Origin: Paenibacillus piri
Lineage (GTDB): Bacteria; Bacillota; Bacilli; Paenibacillales; NBRC-103111
Length of the DNA: 64,000 nucleotides
Reading direction: 5' to 3'
Assembly: GCF_004354045.1 (NCBI RefSeq)
Contig: NZ_SMRT01000014.1
Span: forward strand, 158,899-222,898
Shown: one piece after another, positions 45,019 to 52,705 of the stretch
Layout: each line of letters opens with the position of its first letter
Position numbering within the stretch: the first letter of the stretch is position 1
Notes under the pieces: generated by a model
Told to the model about the DNA's origin: nothing
Database searches by the model: none
The model's input: only the letters and a program-made list of their open reading frames with translations
Position numbers and translations under genes: made by a program

Positions 45019-46134
45019 CTAACCGCCGCCGGGGATGAGCCCGGTTCGTTCCAGCACCCACCAGAAGGCGCGGATAAAGATGAGCGCGGAACCGATTATG
45101 ATGACGGTGCGGTGCCATTTCCATTTGCGCAGCCAGAGCAGGAACGGCAGCACGACGAAGACAATCGCCAGTTGGCCGACTTCCACGCCCGCATTGAACG
45201 TCAGCAGCGAGCCGACGAAATAGTTCCGGGGCAATCCAATTTCCGCCAAGGCGCCGGCAAACCCGAGCCCGTGAACGAGCCCGAACATAAACGTCAGCAG
45301 CCAGCGCATCGCGTGCTTGCCGGACACGATATTTTCTACGGCTACGTAGCAAATCGACAGCGCGATCGCCGATTCGACCCATACCGGATTAACGTTGATA
45401 AAACCGAGTGAAGCAAGCAACAGCGTAATGCTGTGGGCGACCGTAAAGGCGGTGACGATCTTCAGCATGTCGCGATACCGGGCAGCGACCAGCAGCAACG
45501 AGAACAAAAATAACAGATGATCGAACCCGAGAAGTATATGCTCGATCCCGAGCATAAAATATTTCCATAGGGTCTTCGTCAGCGAGGTCGGGTTCAGCGG
45601 CTCGAAGCGGTACGACCGGTGCGCGCTGTCAAAGATCGTCTGGTCCGTATCGTCGCCATCCAGAATGAGGGCGAAGTTCAGATGATTCGGATCCTCCCGG
45701 TCAAACAGCAGTCCGTATTCAATCGTAAATCCGGAAACCGACTGCTTGCCCGTATAGCGGAGCTGCAGGGTGAGGCCGGGAATCGTCTCTTTATCGGTTT
45801 TCCGGATCGACTCCAGGCTGCAGTCCATCGGCGTCATTTCCTGCAGCAGCCGTATGTTCGATTTGACATCGCTCTCCAGGTCGCCTGTATGCGCCCGGAT
45901 TTCTTCGGCCGATAAAGAGCCGTCGCGGTTGTCGTCATACTTTTGCAGGCTGTATTCGGGAATAAACAGTTCATAGTCGACGCCGTCCGGCTGCACGACC
46001 AGCTGCGAATAACCGTTGTTTAAAGGATGGGCATCGACACCTTGTCTAGCATTGCCTAAGCCTAAAAAAGATGCTAGAATTAATAGAATTACAACAATTC
46101 GAATATGAGTACAGTCCTTTATAGCTTTGATCAT
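45019..46134 (-). CDS. HupE/UreJ-like membrane protein
   Basis: 371 residues from ATG 46134 (GAGGTG six bases before). Signal helix at about 8-28, an extracytoplasmic domain of about 160 residues with an EF-hand-like loop DDNRDGSLSAEEI, then six to seven membrane helices with the HupE/UreJ_2 signature (GIEHILLGFDHLLFLFSLLL, VAHSITLLLASLGF, FGLVHGLGFAGALAEIGLP), whose histidines may bind metal. Ni or Co transport has been proposed for the family, but is not shown here. No hydrogenase or urease gene is near. Confidence 0.85.
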   Translation of the reverse strand: MIKAIKDCTHIRIVVILLILASFLGLGNARQGVDAHPLNNGYSQLVVQPDGVDYELFIPEYSLQKYDDNRDGSLSAEEIRAHTGDLESDVKSNIRLLQEMTPMDCSLESIRKTDKETIPGLTLQLRYTGKQSVSGFTIEYGLLFDREDPNHLNFALILDGDDTDQTIFDSAHRSYRFEPLNPTSLTKTLWKYFMLGIEHILLGFDHLLFLFSLLLVAARYRDMLKIVTAFTVAHSITLLLASLGFINVNPVWVESAIALSICYVAVENIVSGKHAMRWLLTFMFGLVHGLGFAGALAEIGLPRNYFVGSLLTFNAGVEVGQLAIVFVVLPFLLWLRKWKWHRTVIIIGSALIFIRAFWWVLERTGLIPGGG

Positions 46135-46226
46135 TGTGGCACCTCTGTCGTTCATTACTATGTCTATCATAAACAATATCGAGCATGAGTCAATCGATGC
46201 GCGGTAGTACTAAGGAGGAATGGTAT

Positions 46227-46607
46227 ATGCTGCGTTTGGGACAAAAAGTATATATCGTGGAAGATAGCTTTGAACAAAATTTGCCTGTGGGGGAGTACGG
46301 TTATATCATCGCTTACGACCGCAACGCGGACAATGTATTTGATTATGTCGTTCGTGTCCCTAAAATAAATAAACACTTTTTTGTGCCGTCCTCGGATATC
46401 GAGCTGGAGGAAGTGCTCGTGCAGCAGGAAGTCGACAGGCTGGAGCGCGAAGCGCTGATTGATTTTGCCCTGGCAACCCGCAACGAGGAGTTATTCCGCC
46501 GTATTATGAACGGGGAAGAAGCGGAGGAAGGAAGCGTGGAGAACGTGAAAGAAGTTCAGTCCGCGGCCGATTTTATTAAACAGGTCAATCTCAAGGCATG
46601 GATTTGA
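46227..46607 (+). CDS. Hypothetical cytoplasmic protein
   Basis: 126 residues from ATG 46227, with AAGGAGGAATGGTAT before it (the open frame begins at 46185). N-terminal half is beta-rich (LRLGQKVYIVEDSFEQNLPV, then GYIIAYDRNADNVFDYVVRV), like a small SH3-type barrel; the C-terminal half is helical and acidic. Not recognised. Divergent from the HupE-like gene. Confidence 0.65.
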   Translation: MLRLGQKVYIVEDSFEQNLPVGEYGYIIAYDRNADNVFDYVVRVPKINKHFFVPSSDIELEEVLVQQEVDRLEREALIDFALATRNEELFRRIMNGEEAEEGSVENVKEVQSAADFIKQVNLKAWI

Positions 46608-46791
46608 GAAGACGGCAGAGTCGTAACATGCCCGTTTCGGGACGATGCGACGGTGCTGGAACGTATCATTTCTCGCACGGGCAGCTTGACGCTGAACGTT
46701 TGCCGATACGGAGCGCTCGTAGAAGCAGCTTTTTTGCAGGACGCCGGCAAGCGGTTTCTGCGGAGACGCTGTTTTTTTGTGCGTTGTTAAG

Positions 46792-46884
46792 ATTTTATAC
46801 TTTGCTTCGCACAACCTTGACAAACGCGCTCGTCCCCTAAGGACGGTGAAGCCGTTTATCCTTAACATAATAAAAGTATAAAAT
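46792..46884. repeat. Dispersed GCTTCGC repeat, complete copy
   Basis: ATTTTATACTTT (46792-46803) pairs perfectly with AAAGTATAAAAT (46873-46884); inside lie GCTTCGCACAACCTTGACAA, ACGCGCTCGTCC, AGGACGG and GAAGCCGTTTATCC. Related units at 58175, 58277, 63139 and truncated ones at 61885 and 32319. Directly followed by a terminator hairpin GGAACCA/TGGTTCC with T run (46889-46920). Confidence 0.75.
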
Positions 46885-46920
46885 CCGGGGAACCAAGGTG
46901 GTTCCCTTTTAAGTTTTTTT

Positions 46921-47216
46921 AGTAAGTAGAGTTATGGAGACATTGATCCTCAGCAAGTACCTGCAGTCGAAAGAGGCCGTCAATTTATGTATGTCTGACG
47001 TGTTCGGAAAGCGAAAAGATACCGCTTAGTGTGTCCGGGACTTCGATAGGATGGATGATGGAGACCCGGAAGTGCCCCGCAATTCGCATGTGAAGCTTGC
47101 GGCGGAGCCATATACCCGGAATACGACAAAGGTGTACATGGTTATGAACACCGATTGAAGACCGGTTAGTAAAAAAAGAGGTATCACGAGATACAAGAGT
47201 AGAACAGTAAGAGGGT
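46921..47216. other. Gene-free stretch with the second dispersed repeat
   Basis: No supported gene. 47090-47157 is the partner of the repeat at 32346-32418 (CATGTGAAGCTTGCGGCGGA and following). The flanking sequence looks like decayed mobile DNA. Confidence 0.4.
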
Positions 47217-47323
47217 ATGGATGTGGGGTGGAAAGTTTACGGGCCGTCTTTGAAGCCGTGTTCCCCCTGCCTAGTCTAATCGAAGGAACACGACGTCAAC
47301 AACGGCTGTAACCCCACATCCAT
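47217..47323. ncRNA. 107-base nested hairpin, possible structured RNA or MITE
   Basis: ATGGATGTGGGGT (47217-47229) pairs perfectly with ACCCCACATCCAT (47311-47323); inside, GTTTACGGGCCGT pairs with ACGGCTGTAAC, and CGTGTTCC with GGAACACG. Three stacked stems in register make one long hairpin with bulges. No coding content. The interval 47324-47490 shows nothing further. Confidence 0.5.
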
Positions 47324-47490
47324 CCCTTCCCAGCGCTCAAACGTATATCCTACACCAAAGAACGTCGCAAGGCTTTTTTCGTGCGGAAACAGGGGGCTAT
47401 ATGACTGAACGATTCTACAGTAATGTAAACATGGCAGATTCTAGCCCGACTTAGCAGCAAATCCTAGGCTGGAAAAATTTTATTTTCAGC

Positions 47491-47533
47491 TGTGATTTTT
47501 TTCACATCCAACTTCGGCAGTCCGTGTTACATT
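47491..47533 (+). promoter_or_regulatory. Fnr/Crp-type activated promoter of the doxX unit
   Basis: TGTGATTTTTTTCACA (47491-47506) is an exact TGTGA-N6-TCACA site as used by Fnr of Bacilli. A -10 box TACATT lies at 47528-47533. With the start near 47540, the site is centred at -41.5, the standard position of a class II activator. A -35 box is poor, as expected for an activated promoter. Confidence 0.6.
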
Positions 47534-47616
47534 ATAGATGTGGAAAGGAAAACCAGCAACAACATCAAGCTTCATAATAGAAAGGAACATGCGCCATGCT
47601 GAACCAACGTATGAAC

Positions 47617-47772
47617 GATTACCGCAGCGTCACAGCTGCAAGATCGAATCTTGCGAAGCCGATTGCCGCAGCGTCACAGCCTGCAAGATCGAATCTTGCG
47701 AAGCCGATTACCGCAGCGTCACAGCCTGCAAGATCGAATCCGCGAAGCTGATTACCGCAGCGCCGGATCGTG
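47617..47772. repeat. 45-base tandem repeat, about 3.5 copies, with small hairpins
   Basis: Units begin GATTACCGCAGCGTCACAG at about 47617, 47661, 47706 and 47750. Units 1 and 2 carry GCAAGAT-CGA-ATCTTGC, a 7-base stem; the third has lost it. A small frame (47596-47751, MLNQRMNDYRSVTAARSNLA) runs across, but its composition follows the repeat and it is probably not a gene. Confidence 0.75.
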
Positions 47773-47865
47773 CAATGCCAAATCATACAACGCCGCAGGC
47801 TCCGCCAAGTCCCAATCGGCTAGCAGGAAGTATCCGGCATAAGGGATAAAAAATTTTTGAACAAC

Positions 47866-47883
47866 AAGTGAAAATTTTCACAA
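47866..47883. promoter_or_regulatory. Rex/Fnr-like palindrome before doxX
   Basis: GTGAAAATTTTCAC (47868-47881) is a perfect palindrome, AGTGA-N6-TCACA in context, close to the Rex consensus TTGTGAA-N4-TTCACAA. It lies in the leader, about 45 bases before the doxX start. Confidence 0.5.
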
Positions 47884-47926
47884 TTGAATTTGTTTTGCCC
47901 ACACTTTATTTAAGGAGATGGAGATC

Positions 47927-48478
47927 ATGTTAAAATGGGTCAAAGAAAACGTTTATGGCGCTTGGCTGCTGCTTATTGTCAGGTTATATATCGGTTACGA
48001 ATGGGCCACCGCAGGCTGGCACAAGCTGACGGCCGGATTCGATGCTACCGGATTTATTAAAGGGGCGGTAACGAAGCCGCTGGTGGATAAAGCGACCAAC
48101 GAGCTTATTTATCCGACATACACCGCTTTCCTGGAGCATTTCGCCCTGCCGAACGCGAAGCTGTTTAATATCATCATCCCGCTGGGCGAGCTGCTTGTCG
48201 GATTAGGCTTAATACTCGGCGCGTTGACGACGGCCGCCGCCTTCTTCGGATTGCTGATGAACTTCATGTTCATGTTCGCCGGTACGGTAAGCACGAACCC
48301 ATGGATGCTCCTACTCGGCGGGATCGTCTTCCTGGCCGGAGCGAATGCAGGCAGAATCGGGGCTGACCACTACGTCATGCCGTACATCCGCAATCTGCTG
48401 AACCGCAACAACAGGAACGGCAAGCCTAAAGCGTTGGGCGGGGACAACCGCAAGCCGACTCCGGCGGCGCATGTATAA
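47927..48478 (+). CDS. DoxX-family membrane protein
   Basis: 183 residues from ATG 47927 (AAGGAG nine bases before; ATG 47918 touches that site). Four membrane helices; VRLYIGYEWATAGWHKLTAG and LGELLVGLGLILGALTTAAA are the DoxX pattern, found in the small subunit of thiosulfate:quinone oxidoreductase and in oxidative-stress membrane proteins. Basic C-terminal tail. Two redox-regulator-like sites upstream agree with a respiratory or redox role. Confidence 0.85.
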   Translation: MLKWVKENVYGAWLLLIVRLYIGYEWATAGWHKLTAGFDATGFIKGAVTKPLVDKATNELIYPTYTAFLEHFALPNAKLFNIIIPLGELLVGLGLILGALTTAAAFFGLLMNFMFMFAGTVSTNPWMLLLGGIVFLAGANAGRIGADHYVMPYIRNLLNRNNRNGKPKALGGDNRKPTPAAHV

Positions 48479-48685
48479 CAAGCAAGATGAACAGCATCGT
48501 TCAACCGAATCGCCTAACGGCCTGCAGAGCTGCGGATTTCCGATCCGCGGCTCTTGCCCGTTGCTTCCATATAAGCAATTGAGTTCAAATTCCATCTGGT
48601 CTATAATAAGAAGATGAATTTTCGGCGATGATGTCGAAAGACGATAATCAAGATTATTATGCGATAAAGGAGTCGGGAGCAGTCG

Positions 48686-48973
48686 ATGAGTATTTCGATG
48701 AAGGACGTAGAGCATGTAGCCAATTTGGCCAGACTTGAGCTGAGCGAGCAGGAGAAGCAATTACTCACCGAGCAGCTGAACGCTATATTAAAATATGCGG
48801 AGAAACTGAACGAGCTGGACACGGATAACGTGGAGCCGACCAGCCACCCGGTACCGCTCGTCAATGTGATGCGCGAGGATGCGGCAAGACCGTCCCTGTC
48901 GATTGAACAAGTTTTGCTGAACGCGCCGGACGAAGAGGACGGGCAAATCAAGGTGCCGGCTGTATTGGAATAA
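48686..48973 (+). CDS. gatC: Asp-tRNA(Asn)/Glu-tRNA(Gln) amidotransferase subunit C
   Basis: 95 residues, family length. Begins MSISMKDVEHVANLARLELS; the centre ELDTDNVEPTSHPVPLVNVM and the end VPAVLE are standard. GatC clamps GatA and GatB together in the GatCAB complex, which corrects Glu-tRNA(Gln) in the cytoplasm. AAAGGAG lies upstream. First gene of gatCAB. Confidence 0.95.
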   Translation: MSISMKDVEHVANLARLELSEQEKQLLTEQLNAILKYAEKLNELDTDNVEPTSHPVPLVNVMREDAARPSLSIEQVLLNAPDEEDGQIKVPAVLE

Positions 48974-49084
48974 GCCTCGGCAGGCAAAGGCGCCGGTACA
49001 AGAGATGCTGTCGGTGAGCACCTGTTTCGGCAGTTCATCGGCAGTCTCCAAGAGGGCGCTATATTTTGAAGGGAGGACGTCATT

Positions 49085-50545
49085 TTGTCGTTATTCGAAC
49101 TCAAGTTGCAAGAAATACATACCAAGCTGCAAGACAGGCAGCTCACTGTCACCGATCTGGTGGATGAAGCTTACGCCCGGATCGGGCAGGTTGACGGCAA
49201 GATTAAGGCGTTCCTGAAGCTGGACGAGGAAAACGCTCGCGCAGCCGCCAAATCGTTGGACGGGCAGTTGGGCTCGGGCAGCGCAAGAGGGCTGCTGTTC
49301 GGCCTGCCGATCGGCATCAAGGACAACATCGTCACCGAGGGCGTGACAACGACATGCGCGAGCCAGTTTTTGCGCAATTTTAATCCCGTGTACGATGCGA
49401 CCGTCGTCGCGAAGCTGAAGGATGCGCAGGCCGTCTCGATCGGCAAATTGAATATGGACGAGTTCGCGATGGGCGGCTCGAATGAAAACTCCAGCTTTCA
49501 TACTACGTACAATCCATGGAATACGGATTATGTGCCCGGCGGCTCAAGCGGCGGCTCCGCAGCTGCAGTGGCGGCCGGAGAGGTATACTTCTCGCTTGGC
49601 TCCGACACGGGCGGCTCGATCCGCCAGCCGGCCGCTTATTGCGGGATCGTCGGCCTGAAGCCTACGTACGGACTGGTCTCCCGCTTTGGTCTGGTCGCAT
49701 TCGCCTCCTCGCTGGACCAGATTGGCCCTCTGACCAAAAACGTTGAGGACAGCGCCTATTTGCTGCAGGCCATCGCCGGCCACGATCCGCAGGATTCGAC
49801 CTCGGCGAAGGTAGACATTCCCGACTATATCAGCGCGCTGAGCGGCGATGTGAAAGGGCTGCGCGTCGCCCTGCCGAAGGAATACATGAGCGAAGGCATC
49901 GACCCGAAAGTCCGCGATGCCGTAATGACCGCGCTTAAAACGCTGGAAAGCCTGGGCGCGGTTGTCGAGGAAGTATCGCTGCCGCATTCCGAATATGCGG
50001 TAGCTGCCTATTACCTGCTCGCTTCGTCCGAGGCCTCCTCCAACCTGGCTCGGTTTGACGGCGTCCGCTACGGCGTCCGTGCGGAGAACCCGAAAAATTT
50101 GCTGGACTTATACCACAAGTCGCGCAGCGAAGGCTTCGGTCCGGAAGTGAAGCGCCGTATTATGCTTGGTACTTATGCGCTGAGCTCCGGCTACTACGAT
50201 GCATACTACTTGAAGGCGCAAAAAGTGCGTACGCTGATCAAGCAGGATTTTGACCGCGTATTTGAAAGCTACGATGTGATTATCGGGCCGACGGCTCCGA
50301 CGGCGGCCTTCAAAGTCGGCTCCCAGGTCGATAATCCGCTGACGATGTATTTGAACGACATCATGACCATTCCGGTCAATTTGGCCGGTATTCCGGCGAT
50401 CAGCGTTCCTTGCGGTTTTGCGGACGGGCTTCCCGTCGGCCTGCAAATTATCGGCAAGGCGCTTGATGAATCGACCGTTCTGCGGGTGGCTCACGCTTAT
50501 GAGCAGAATACGGATTTCCATAAGCAGCGCCCTGCCATCGATTAG
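49085..50545 (+). CDS. gatA: Asp-tRNA(Asn)/Glu-tRNA(Gln) amidotransferase subunit A
   Basis: 486 residues. Amidase that frees ammonia from glutamine. The Ser-cisSer-Lys triad is complete: K79 (IGIKDN), S154 (PGGSSGGSAAAVAAG) and S178 (GSDTGGSIRQPA). TTG start at 49085 after GGGAGG; the family begins here. 111 bases after gatC, 90 before gatB. A hairpin (GGAGGGAC/GTCCTTCC) near 50570 lies between gatA and gatB. Confidence 0.95.
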   Translation: MSLFELKLQEIHTKLQDRQLTVTDLVDEAYARIGQVDGKIKAFLKLDEENARAAAKSLDGQLGSGSARGLLFGLPIGIKDNIVTEGVTTTCASQFLRNFNPVYDATVVAKLKDAQAVSIGKLNMDEFAMGGSNENSSFHTTYNPWNTDYVPGGSSGGSAAAVAAGEVYFSLGSDTGGSIRQPAAYCGIVGLKPTYGLVSRFGLVAFASSLDQIGPLTKNVEDSAYLLQAIAGHDPQDSTSAKVDIPDYISALSGDVKGLRVALPKEYMSEGIDPKVRDAVMTALKTLESLGAVVEEVSLPHSEYAVAAYYLLASSEASSNLARFDGVRYGVRAENPKNLLDLYHKSRSEGFGPEVKRRIMLGTYALSSGYYDAYYLKAQKVRTLIKQDFDRVFESYDVIIGPTAPTAAFKVGSQVDNPLTMYLNDIMTIPVNLAGIPAISVPCGFADGLPVGLQIIGKALDESTVLRVAHAYEQNTDFHKQRPAID

Positions 50546-50635
50546 AAGAGAGGTTCGACGGTAGCTATGGGGGAGGGACAAGTCCTTCCTCCGGACACTG
50601 CCTGTTGAACGCGAATAGAAAGGAGCCATTCCGCT

Positions 50636-52081
50636 ATGTCGGTAACGGAAACAAAATACGAAACGGTCATCGGGCTGGAGGTTCACGTTGAACTGCACAC
50701 CCGATCGAAAATTTTTTGCGGCTGCTCCACCGAGTTCGGCGCGCCGCCGAATACCCATACATGTCCGGTTTGCCTGGGCTATCCGGGCGTACTGCCGGTG
50801 CTGAACAAGCAGGCTGTCGAATATGCGATGAAAGCCGCGATGGCGTTGAACTGCCGGATTGCGACGGACAGCAAATTCGACCGGAAAAACTACTTTTACC
50901 CGGACTCGCCGAAGGCCTACCAAATTTCCCAGTACGACAAGCCGATCGGCGAGCACGGCTGGATCGAAATCGAAGTGAACGGCGAGACGAAACGGATCGG
51001 CGTGACCCGCGTTCATCTGGAGGAAGACGCCGGCAAGCTGACGCATGTGGATGGCGGCTACGCCTCGCTGGCCGATTATAACCGTGTCGGCACGCCGCTG
51101 ATCGAGATCGTCTCGGAGCCGGACCTGCGCTCTCCGGAAGAAGCGAGAGCTTATCTGGAGAAGCTGAAGGCGATCATGCAGTATTGTGACGTCTCCGACG
51201 TGAAGATGGAGGAGGGTTCGCTGCGCTGCGACGCCAACATCAGTATCCGTCCGTTCGGACAGAAGGAATTCGGTACCCGGGCGGAGCTGAAAAACATGAA
51301 CTCCTTCCGCGGCGTGCAGAAGGGGCTCGAGTATGAGGAATGGCGCCAGGCGGACGTCCTGGACGGCGGCGGTACCGTCGTGCAGGAGACGCGGCGCTGG
51401 GATGAGGCGCAGGGCAAGACGCTTATGATGCGCAGCAAGGAAGAAGCGCATGATTACCGTTATTTTCCGGACCCGGACCTGGTCCGTCTGCATATCGACG
51501 ATGCGTGGAAGGCGCGCGTCCAAGCGACCATACCCGAGCTGCCGGATGCGCGCAAGAAGCGCTACGTGGAGGAATACAGTCTGCCGAGCTACGATGCGGA
51601 TGTCATTACGTCCTCGATCAAGCTGGCCGATTTCTTCGAGGAGAGCTTGAACTATACGTTGGATGCAAAGGCGGTGTCCAACTGGATTATGGGCGATCTG
51701 CTCGGCTTCCTTAATGCCGGTAATTTGGAGCTGGAGCAGGTGAAAATAACCGGCAAAGGCTTGGGCGAAATGATCGGTCTGATCGAGAAAGGGACGATCA
51801 GCAGCAAAATCGCCAAAACGGTATTCAAGGCGATGCTCGAAACCGGTAAAGACCCGCAGACGATCGTGGAGGAGCAGGGGCTTGTACAGATCAGCGACGA
51901 AGGTGCGATTAAAGCGGTCGTCGAGCAGATCGTCGCAGCCAATCCGCAGTCGGTCGCCGACTTTAAAGCCGGTAAAGACAAAGCGGTCGGCTTCCTTGTC
52001 GGTCAGGTCATGAAAGAAACGAAGGGCAAAGCGAATCCGGGCTTGGTCAACAAGCTGATTATGGATTGCCTGAAGCAATAA
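50636..52081 (+). CDS. gatB: Asp-tRNA(Asn)/Glu-tRNA(Gln) amidotransferase subunit B
   Basis: 481 residues. Activates and transamidates mischarged tRNA. ETVIGLEVHVELHTRSKIFC, the zinc-binding cysteines (C in FCGC and CPVC), KNYFYPDSPKAYQISQYDKP, HLEEDAGK and the C-terminal YqeY-type tail (GKANPGLVNKLIMDCLKQ) are present. AAAGGAG precedes ATG 50636. Closed by a terminator. Confidence 0.96.
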   Translation: MSVTETKYETVIGLEVHVELHTRSKIFCGCSTEFGAPPNTHTCPVCLGYPGVLPVLNKQAVEYAMKAAMALNCRIATDSKFDRKNYFYPDSPKAYQISQYDKPIGEHGWIEIEVNGETKRIGVTRVHLEEDAGKLTHVDGGYASLADYNRVGTPLIEIVSEPDLRSPEEARAYLEKLKAIMQYCDVSDVKMEEGSLRCDANISIRPFGQKEFGTRAELKNMNSFRGVQKGLEYEEWRQADVLDGGGTVVQETRRWDEAQGKTLMMRSKEEAHDYRYFPDPDLVRLHIDDAWKARVQATIPELPDARKKRYVEEYSLPSYDADVITSSIKLADFFEESLNYTLDAKAVSNWIMGDLLGFLNAGNLELEQVKITGKGLGEMIGLIEKGTISSKIAKTVFKAMLETGKDPQTIVEEQGLVQISDEGAIKAVVEQIVAANPQSVADFKAGKDKAVGFLVGQVMKETKGKANPGLVNKLIMDCLKQ

Positions 52082-52087
52082 AAGAAA

Positions 52088-52137
52088 GCAGAAGCAGCCT
52101 TCCCGCGTATTTTCCGCGCGGAGGGCTGCTTTTCAAA
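52088..52137 (+). terminator. Terminator of gatCAB
   Basis: AGCAGCC and CCGCG pair with CGCGG and GGCTGCT around 52093-52131, followed by TTTT. Confidence 0.8.
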
Positions 52138-52234
52138 TAGGCAGTAGATTGTACGTCGGCGCTGTTGTATACTGTGGCTAATTAATGGCATTCAACTGCC
52201 AGCCCAGACGCTAACGCACATGAAAGGGACTTCC

Positions 52235-52705
52235 ATGATTCGTGAAATCGATTTGAATGACAACGCTCAAGTGCTGGACCTGCTTATGCTGCAGCAGCTG
52301 TCCTACCGGGTTGAAGCCCAACTGATCGGCTTCAAGGAAATTCCCCCGCTGTGGGATTCGCCCAAATCGCTCAAGGAATCGGGTGAATTATTTTTCGGGT
52401 ACTACGAGGGTCACCGAATGGCTGGAAGCGTTTCCGTCAAGCAGACGCCCAAGGAATTGACCATTTGCCGGATGATGGTTCATCCGGACTTTTTCCGCCG
52501 GGGCATCGCCAGCCGGCTGCTGGAATATGCGGAATCACTAGCGGTTCCGGGCATGCTGCTCAAGGTGTCGACGGGCACCAAGAACGAGCCCGCCGTCAAC
52601 CTGTATGGGAAATACGGCTACAAGCCGGGGCAGACGATGGAAATCGCCAAAGGGATCACGCTCACCGTGTTTACGAAAAGAGTTCCCCAGTCGGATAATC
52701 GGTAA
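52235..52705 (+). CDS. GNAT-family N-acetyltransferase
   Basis: 156 residues from ATG 52235 (AAAGGGA before it; ATG 52220 is an alternative). Acetyl-CoA loop motif MVHPDFFRRGIASRLLEYAE (R/Q-x-x-G-x-A type) and the C-terminal KNEPAVNLYGKYGYKPGQTM. Cytoplasmic; acceptor unknown. Its last 35 bases overlap the end of the convergent gene. Confidence 0.88.
   Translation: MIREIDLNDNAQVLDLLMLQQLSYRVEAQLIGFKEIPPLWDSPKSLKESGELFFGYYEGHRMAGSVSVKQTPKELTICRMMVHPDFFRRGIASRLLEYAESLAVPGMLLKVSTGTKNEPAVNLYGKYGYKPGQTMEIAKGITLTVFTKRVPQSDNR

Noticed and set aside
46608..46790. tRNA or small RNA gene
   Set aside because: No cloverleaf or TTC-loop motif found; no tRNA gene recognised anywhere in the window.
47617..47772. 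CRISPR array
   Set aside because: The units adjoin directly with no unique spacers and degrade at the end.
47538..47849. 103-codon frame across the 45-base repeats
   Set aside because: Its sequence only reflects the repeat; no ribosome site, and it would overlap the doxX leader.
50108..52078. 656-codon minus-strand frame across gatA and gatB
   Set aside because: Antisense to gatA and gatB, arising from GC-rich codon use; no ribosome site or family similarity.
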